A DNA stretch of 15,224 nucleotides from Candidatus Nomurabacteria bacterium. Its GTDB lineage: Bacteria > Patescibacteriota > Minisyncoccia > Phycocordibacterales > UBA10002. Shown here piece by piece: positions 12,352 to 15,224 of the stretch. The position numbers and the translations under genes are program-made. The stretch spans positions 1 to 15,224 of the forward strand of contig CALQZP010000019.1 in the NCBI GenBank assembly GCA_943349725.1, in the 5' to 3' direction. The number at the start of each line of letters is the position of its first letter. Positions within the stretch are counted from its first letter, which is position 1. Under the pieces are notes generated by a model. It searched no databases and was not told the origin of the DNA. It saw nothing but the letters and a program-made list of their open reading frames with translations.

Positions 12352-13422
12352 TTAACTGGCCAGGGCAAGAATAAGTCCGAGAAGCGCGAAGATAACCGAT
12401 AATATCCAGTAACGCATGGTCACCTTATAGGATGGCCAACCAAGCGCTTCGAAGTGATGGTGAAGCGGGGCGATAAGGAAAACTTTTCTATGCAAAAAGC
12501 GCTTGGAAAACATTTGGATAACCGCTGAAAGGCTTGTAATAAGAAGCGGAAAGGCAACAAGGAGAAGTACGAGCAGTCCTTCGCCACCGCCAAGCGAGTC
12601 GGTCATAAACGCCACAATCGAAAGCGTAAGCGTGAGCGCCATACTCCCCGTTTCCGACATATAGAATCTCGCGGGAGGAATGTTGAACCATAGAAACGCC
12701 AGAATACCCCCGAGAAGTGTGGCACAAAACGCAGATAGGTTAATTTGATTTTGAAAAAAAGCGATGGCGCCGTAGGCGCCAAACATAATCGCGAAGATAC
12801 CTCCCGCCAGGCCATCAATGCCGTCTATAATTCCCCCCGAATACACCGCAATTGTAATAAGTGTGAAGAGTGGAATGATAAGCCAACCAATAAACAGTTC
12901 TCCATAAAATGGTACACCGATAGTGAGTACATCCAGCTTGTAGTAGAACCAAAAACTGGCGAGAAGTCCGACAGTCCCCACAATAAACAAACGTTTGCGA
13001 AGCGACAGCCCGCCTGCTTTGTAGCTTCCTCCCCCACGTATCTCAAAGAGGTCGTCTATAAGCCCGATAACGGCGCCGATAAGAAGGGCGGAAAGTGGGA
13101 TCCAAGTTTGGTCTCGGCTCAAGAAGTCTAGCTTTGAAAAAAAAGATGACTCAAACAAAAGACCGAGTAGGTACACGCCAAGAATCGCAATCGTGGCCGA
13201 AACCCAGATAAGCACGCCCCCAAGACGAGGTGTGCCGGTCTCGCGAGTTTCATGCAGTTTGTTGAAAAGCGGTGTTTCGGCGCCATCAAGGCCAATTTTT
13301 CCGGCTTTTTTCTTCCACATCTTGTGTGCATACAGGTAGTGCGTCAGCACAGGAGTAATGCCAATGCCGATAGCAAAAGAAAGTAGGGCAGGAATGAAGA
13401 TTTTTATAAGGTCAAGAAGCAT
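12352..13422 (-). CDS. mraY: Phospho-MurNAc-pentapeptide transferase (MraY)
   Basis: A 356-aa polytopic enzyme that moves phospho-MurNAc-pentapeptide from UDP onto undecaprenyl phosphate (lipid I). The usual signatures are TPRLGGVLIW (about 64-73), the Asp pair IDDLFE (Asp123/Asp124), IDGIDGLAGG with Asp200 and Asp203, and APLHHHFEALGW (His321-323). Oddity: the Mg-binding segment that reads F-M-G-D-T-G-S in most family members is YMSETGS here, so Glu257 stands in place of the conserved Asp and Ser256 in place of Gly. Length is normal. The start at 13422 has no Shine-Dalgarno. The 75-nt spacer from the carboxypeptidase gene contains a hairpin (13454-13488). Confidence 0.95.
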   Translation of the reverse strand: MLLDLIKIFIPALLSFAIGIGITPVLTHYLYAHKMWKKKAGKIGLDGAETPLFNKLHETRETGTPRLGGVLIWVSATIAILGVYLLGLLFESSFFSKLDFLSRDQTWIPLSALLIGAVIGLIDDLFEIRGGGSYKAGGLSLRKRLFIVGTVGLLASFWFYYKLDVLTIGVPFYGELFIGWLIIPLFTLITIAVYSGGIIDGIDGLAGGIFAIMFGAYGAIAFFQNQINLSAFCATLLGGILAFLWFNIPPARFYMSETGSMALTLTLSIVAFMTDSLGGGEGLLVLLLVAFPLLITSLSAVIQMFSKRFLHRKVFLIAPLHHHFEALGWPSYKVTMRYWILSVIFALLGLILALAS

Positions 13423-13453
13423 AAAGATAGTTCATAGAAGGTAGAAGGTAGGA

Positions 13454-13488
13454 GGTAGAAGAAATTTGGTGATTGGTTTCTTTCTACC
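13454..13488. other. Hairpin in the carboxypeptidase-mraY spacer
   Basis: GGTAGAAGAAA (13454-13464) pairs with TTTCTTTCTACC (13477-13488) with one bulged base. There is no T-run after the stem on the minus strand, so it is not a typical terminator. It might be an RNA-processing or stability site between the carboxypeptidase gene and mraY. Confidence 0.4.
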
Positions 13489-13497
13489 GACTACGAG

Positions 13498-14466
13498 CTA
13501 CTTGCTATCTGCTAGGTATTGAAGTGTGGCCCAGACAAGCTGTTCCACGTCGGTAAACCGTCCGCTCATAGTGGAGCCGAGAACCGAGACAACGACGGGC
13601 TGGTCAAAACTTGCGTCAAACGCCACGACAAGATTCCCTCCCGCAAGGTCAGTGTATCCCGTTTTTGACGCGATAAGCAAGGGAAGGCGCTCGGTTTCGG
13701 TGTTGGTATTTTTAGTTTTCCTCTTTTCGCCCTGCTCTTCACCTATCAAAAGCTCACTCCACTTCGTTCGTCCAAGCAAAGCAGGGAATTCCTGGGTCGC
13801 GTAAGCAAACATCTTTGCGGTTTCCTTCGCGGTACTAAACGCGCCGGCGGTTTCCGCATTTATATCAAGTCCACTCTCGCTTTGAAACGAGGTTGAACGG
13901 AGGCCAAGAGTCACGGCAAAACGGTTCATTTCTCCAACAAAGCGGTTCCTGTGGGCGTCAAAACTTTCGGTGCTGGTAGCGAGAAATCCGCCAATAGTTG
14001 ACGACACAGCCACCGCGCCATCGTTTGAAGATTTAATCAATGTAAACGCAAGCAAGTCGCGTAGAACCCATCGCTCCCCTCCCGTGAGCCCACTATCCCC
14101 TTCTGCCTTCAGCGACTCGGAACTTATCGTGATATCGGTTGTTTCGGGGACAAGCGAGAGGGCGGTAAGAGCGGTCATCACTTTGGTAATTGAGGCGAGT
14201 GGAAGTATTTCGTCTGCATTCTTTTCGAACAACATTTTTTTATTCTTAACGTCGTAGACGTATACCGCTTTCGCCTCTAGTGCAAGCTTTTCGTAGGGAT
14301 TTTCCTTGGCCTCTTCCTTCGCTACAACGACCGCAGCTTTAAGGTGGGCAGGCTCCGGAAGTGTTCCAGTGGGAAAAAGAAAGAGGGAAAAAAGTCCCAG
14401 CATGGCTGTCCAGAAAAAATATTCAGGCCGAACAAAAGCCTGTAGTTTGTACAGTCGATTATACAT
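13498..14466 (-). CDS. Serine-type D-Ala-D-Ala carboxypeptidase (peptidase S11, PBP5/DacA-like)
   Basis: The chosen start, ATG 14466, overlaps the scpB stop (ATGTATAA, 8 nt) and gives 322 aa; an upstream ATG at 14505 would overlap scpB by 47 nt. Residues 17-35 are a membrane anchor or signal peptide. The three penicillin-binding motifs are complete: Ser92-I-T-Lys95 (PLASITKV), Ser146-S-Asn148 (IKSSNDG) and Lys268-Thr-Gly270 (ASKTGYTD). The enzyme should remove the terminal D-Ala from stem peptides on the outer face, limiting cross-linking. It is shorter than E. coli PBP5 and lacks room for the C-terminal domain and amphipathic anchor, so the N-terminal segment probably holds it in the membrane. 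Coupling to scpB upstream and mraY downstream is unusual. Confidence 0.9.
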   Translation of the reverse strand: MYNRLYKLQAFVRPEYFFWTAMLGLFSLFLFPTGTLPEPAHLKAAVVVAKEEAKENPYEKLALEAKAVYVYDVKNKKMLFEKNADEILPLASITKVMTALTALSLVPETTDITISSESLKAEGDSGLTGGERWVLRDLLAFTLIKSSNDGAVAVSSTIGGFLATSTESFDAHRNRFVGEMNRFAVTLGLRSTSFQSESGLDINAETAGAFSTAKETAKMFAYATQEFPALLGRTKWSELLIGEEQGEKRKTKNTNTETERLPLLIASKTGYTDLAGGNLVVAFDASFDQPVVVSVLGSTMSGRFTDVEQLVWATLQYLADSK

Positions 14467-15049
14467 GGTCAATTTCTGAATCACTGAGTTCATCATCGGC
14501 ATCAAGCGACACTACTTTTTTCTCACCTTCGGGCGTTACAACTTCAAATTCGCTCCGCACCACTGCGTATTCAGGCAGTTCCTCAATACGTGCTATGCCT
14601 AAAAGTGAGAGAAGCTCAGTGGTGGGGTGATACAAGAAAACCCGCTCGTCCAGCTCGCTTTGTTTGCGCAAAATAAGTCCACGAATAAGCAGGCTTCGGA
14701 GTATCGCCGTGGAGTTGACTCCACGAATGTAGTCTATGTCACGACGGTTTACCTTCCCTTTGTAGAGCACAATGGAAAGCGTTTCAAGAGCCGCTTTTCC
14801 GAGGTCGCGCGAAAGCTCCTCTTTTTTAAGATTTTCAATCAGTACATGTGTTTCGGGTACTGTCGCGAACGTAATTTCATCCTCATTTTGAATAAGGGTG
14901 ACCCCGCGCCCTTTGAGGCTTTCCTTTAGTACCCCAAGCCCTTTTTTTACCTCGTTTGAGGGTAGCTTAAGCGCACGACAAAGCTCCGGAAGGGTCATTC
15001 CCTCCCCTTTCCAAAACAGTATAGCCTCGATTTGTTTCTCTAGTTCCAT
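14459..15049 (-). CDS. scpB: Segregation and condensation protein B (ScpB)
   Basis: This 196-aa protein consists of two winged-helix domains, as is usual for ScpB. The first runs from ELEKQIEAILFWKGEGMTL to about residue 75. The second contains the signature LGKAALETLSIVLYKGKVNRRDIDYIRGVNS and a following GLILRKQSELD wing. The tail is acidic (SLDADDELSDSEIDHV). ScpB dimers bind ScpA and the SMC ATPase to form the bacterial condensin. scpA is not in the window; it would be expected upstream, beyond the right edge. The TGGTATAAG box at 15068-15076 is a likely promoter with a leader of about 12 nt. The gene overlaps the carboxypeptidase start. Confidence 0.9.
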   Translation of the reverse strand: MELEKQIEAILFWKGEGMTLPELCRALKLPSNEVKKGLGVLKESLKGRGVTLIQNEDEITFATVPETHVLIENLKKEELSRDLGKAALETLSIVLYKGKVNRRDIDYIRGVNSTAILRSLLIRGLILRKQSELDERVFLYHPTTELLSLLGIARIEELPEYAVVRSEFEVVTPEGEKKVVSLDADDELSDSEIDHV

Positions 15050-15067
15050 ACTACTAACTACGAGCTA

Positions 15068-15076
15068 CTTATACCA
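15068..15076 (-). promoter_or_regulatory. Extended -10 promoter of scpB, at the edge of element C
   Basis: TGG-TATAAG on the minus strand (15076 to 15068). The TG overlaps the outer arm of the palindrome that begins at 15075. Transcription should start near 15061, twelve bases before the scpB ATG. There is no recognisable -35 box. Confidence 0.4.
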
Positions 15077-15224
15077 TCTCCAATTAACCATCGCATACTT
15101 ATTCCTGAATTTCGGCTACAAAACTTCGCTTCGTCCTCGCCGTATCCCGATACGGCTCGGACTCCATCTCGTTTTTCGCTCGAAATCCAGAAATAAGTTA
15201 ATGTCCAAGCGTTAATTGGAGATG
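15075..15224. repeat. 150-bp long palindrome (element C), ending at the window edge
   Basis: The outer arms CATCTCCAATTAA (15075-15087) and TTAATTGGAGATG (15212-15224) pair perfectly over 13 bp. A second pair, 15098-15114 with 15181-15197, matches at 15 of 17 positions. Inside are AAAAC/GTTTT (15120-15124, 15171-15175), GTCC/GGAC (15133-15136, 15159-15162) and a perfect central hairpin CCGTATC-CC-GATACGG (15140-15155). No ORF of interest lies within. It shares the style, but not the sequence, of copies A and B. Confidence 0.8.

Noticed and set aside
1..15224. CRISPR arrays, tRNA or rRNA genes
   Set aside because: No regularly spaced direct repeats and no cloverleaf or rRNA-like segments were seen in the spacers; all spacers are under 300 bases and accounted for above.

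Overview
The window looks like a stretch of a Patescibacteria (Candidate Phyla Radiation) chromosome, most likely a Parcubacteria-type lineage. This is an inference from four things: small genes with very few Shine-Dalgarno sites; short membrane or coiled-coil hypotheticals next to housekeeping genes; a reduced division/cell-wall cluster (mraY-ftsW-murG) placed beside scpB; and intergenic spacers made of degenerate CTACTTA- and TACGAAC-type repeats. No rRNA, tRNA or CRISPR array was found. No spacer reaches 300 bases.

Layout. Positions 1-144 hold one end of a palindromic repeat (copy A). The + strand then carries an exported hendecad-repeat coiled-coil protein, a 70-aa membrane-anchored protein, a DEDDh exonuclease, and a lytic-transglycosylase-like protein. 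The last has a strong sigma70-type promoter and a long, foldable leader. A bidirectional terminator at about 3171-3199 separates this block from a minus-strand block. In transcription order (right to left) that block is an 85-aa coiled-coil protein, gltX, an M23 peptidase, an 80-aa membrane protein, and then a separate operon of Xer recombinase, a putative nuclease, and a second Xer recombinase whose reading frames overlap. Positions 9096-9816 on the + strand hold an HAD-like gene interrupted by a second copy of the repeat (copy B). The right third is a minus-strand cell-wall/chromosome cluster: scpB, a serine D-Ala-D-Ala carboxypeptidase, mraY, ftsW, murG. The window ends exactly at the outer arm of an unrelated 150-bp palindrome (element C).

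How the genes work together. Peptidoglycan is the common theme. MraY and MurG make lipid II and FtsW polymerises it at the septum. The carboxypeptidase, M23 peptidase and lytic transglycosylase trim or open the wall. ScpB (condensin partner) and the Xer proteins concern chromosome organisation and recombination. gltX is the only translation gene.

Most interesting points: (1) removing 235 bp of repeat copy B restores a continuous HAD reading frame; (2) the overlapping Xer-nuclease-Xer cassette, with a near-perfect palindrome over its -10 box and a consensus DnaA box just upstream; (3) GltX has Gln in place of the first His of its HIGH motif; (4) three minus-strand genes share a TGGTATA extended -10 very close to their start codons; (5) an 11-residue repeat protein; (6) a structured leader RNA before the transglycosylase gene. 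Both window ends lie in palindromic repeats, which would fit a contig broken at repeats.
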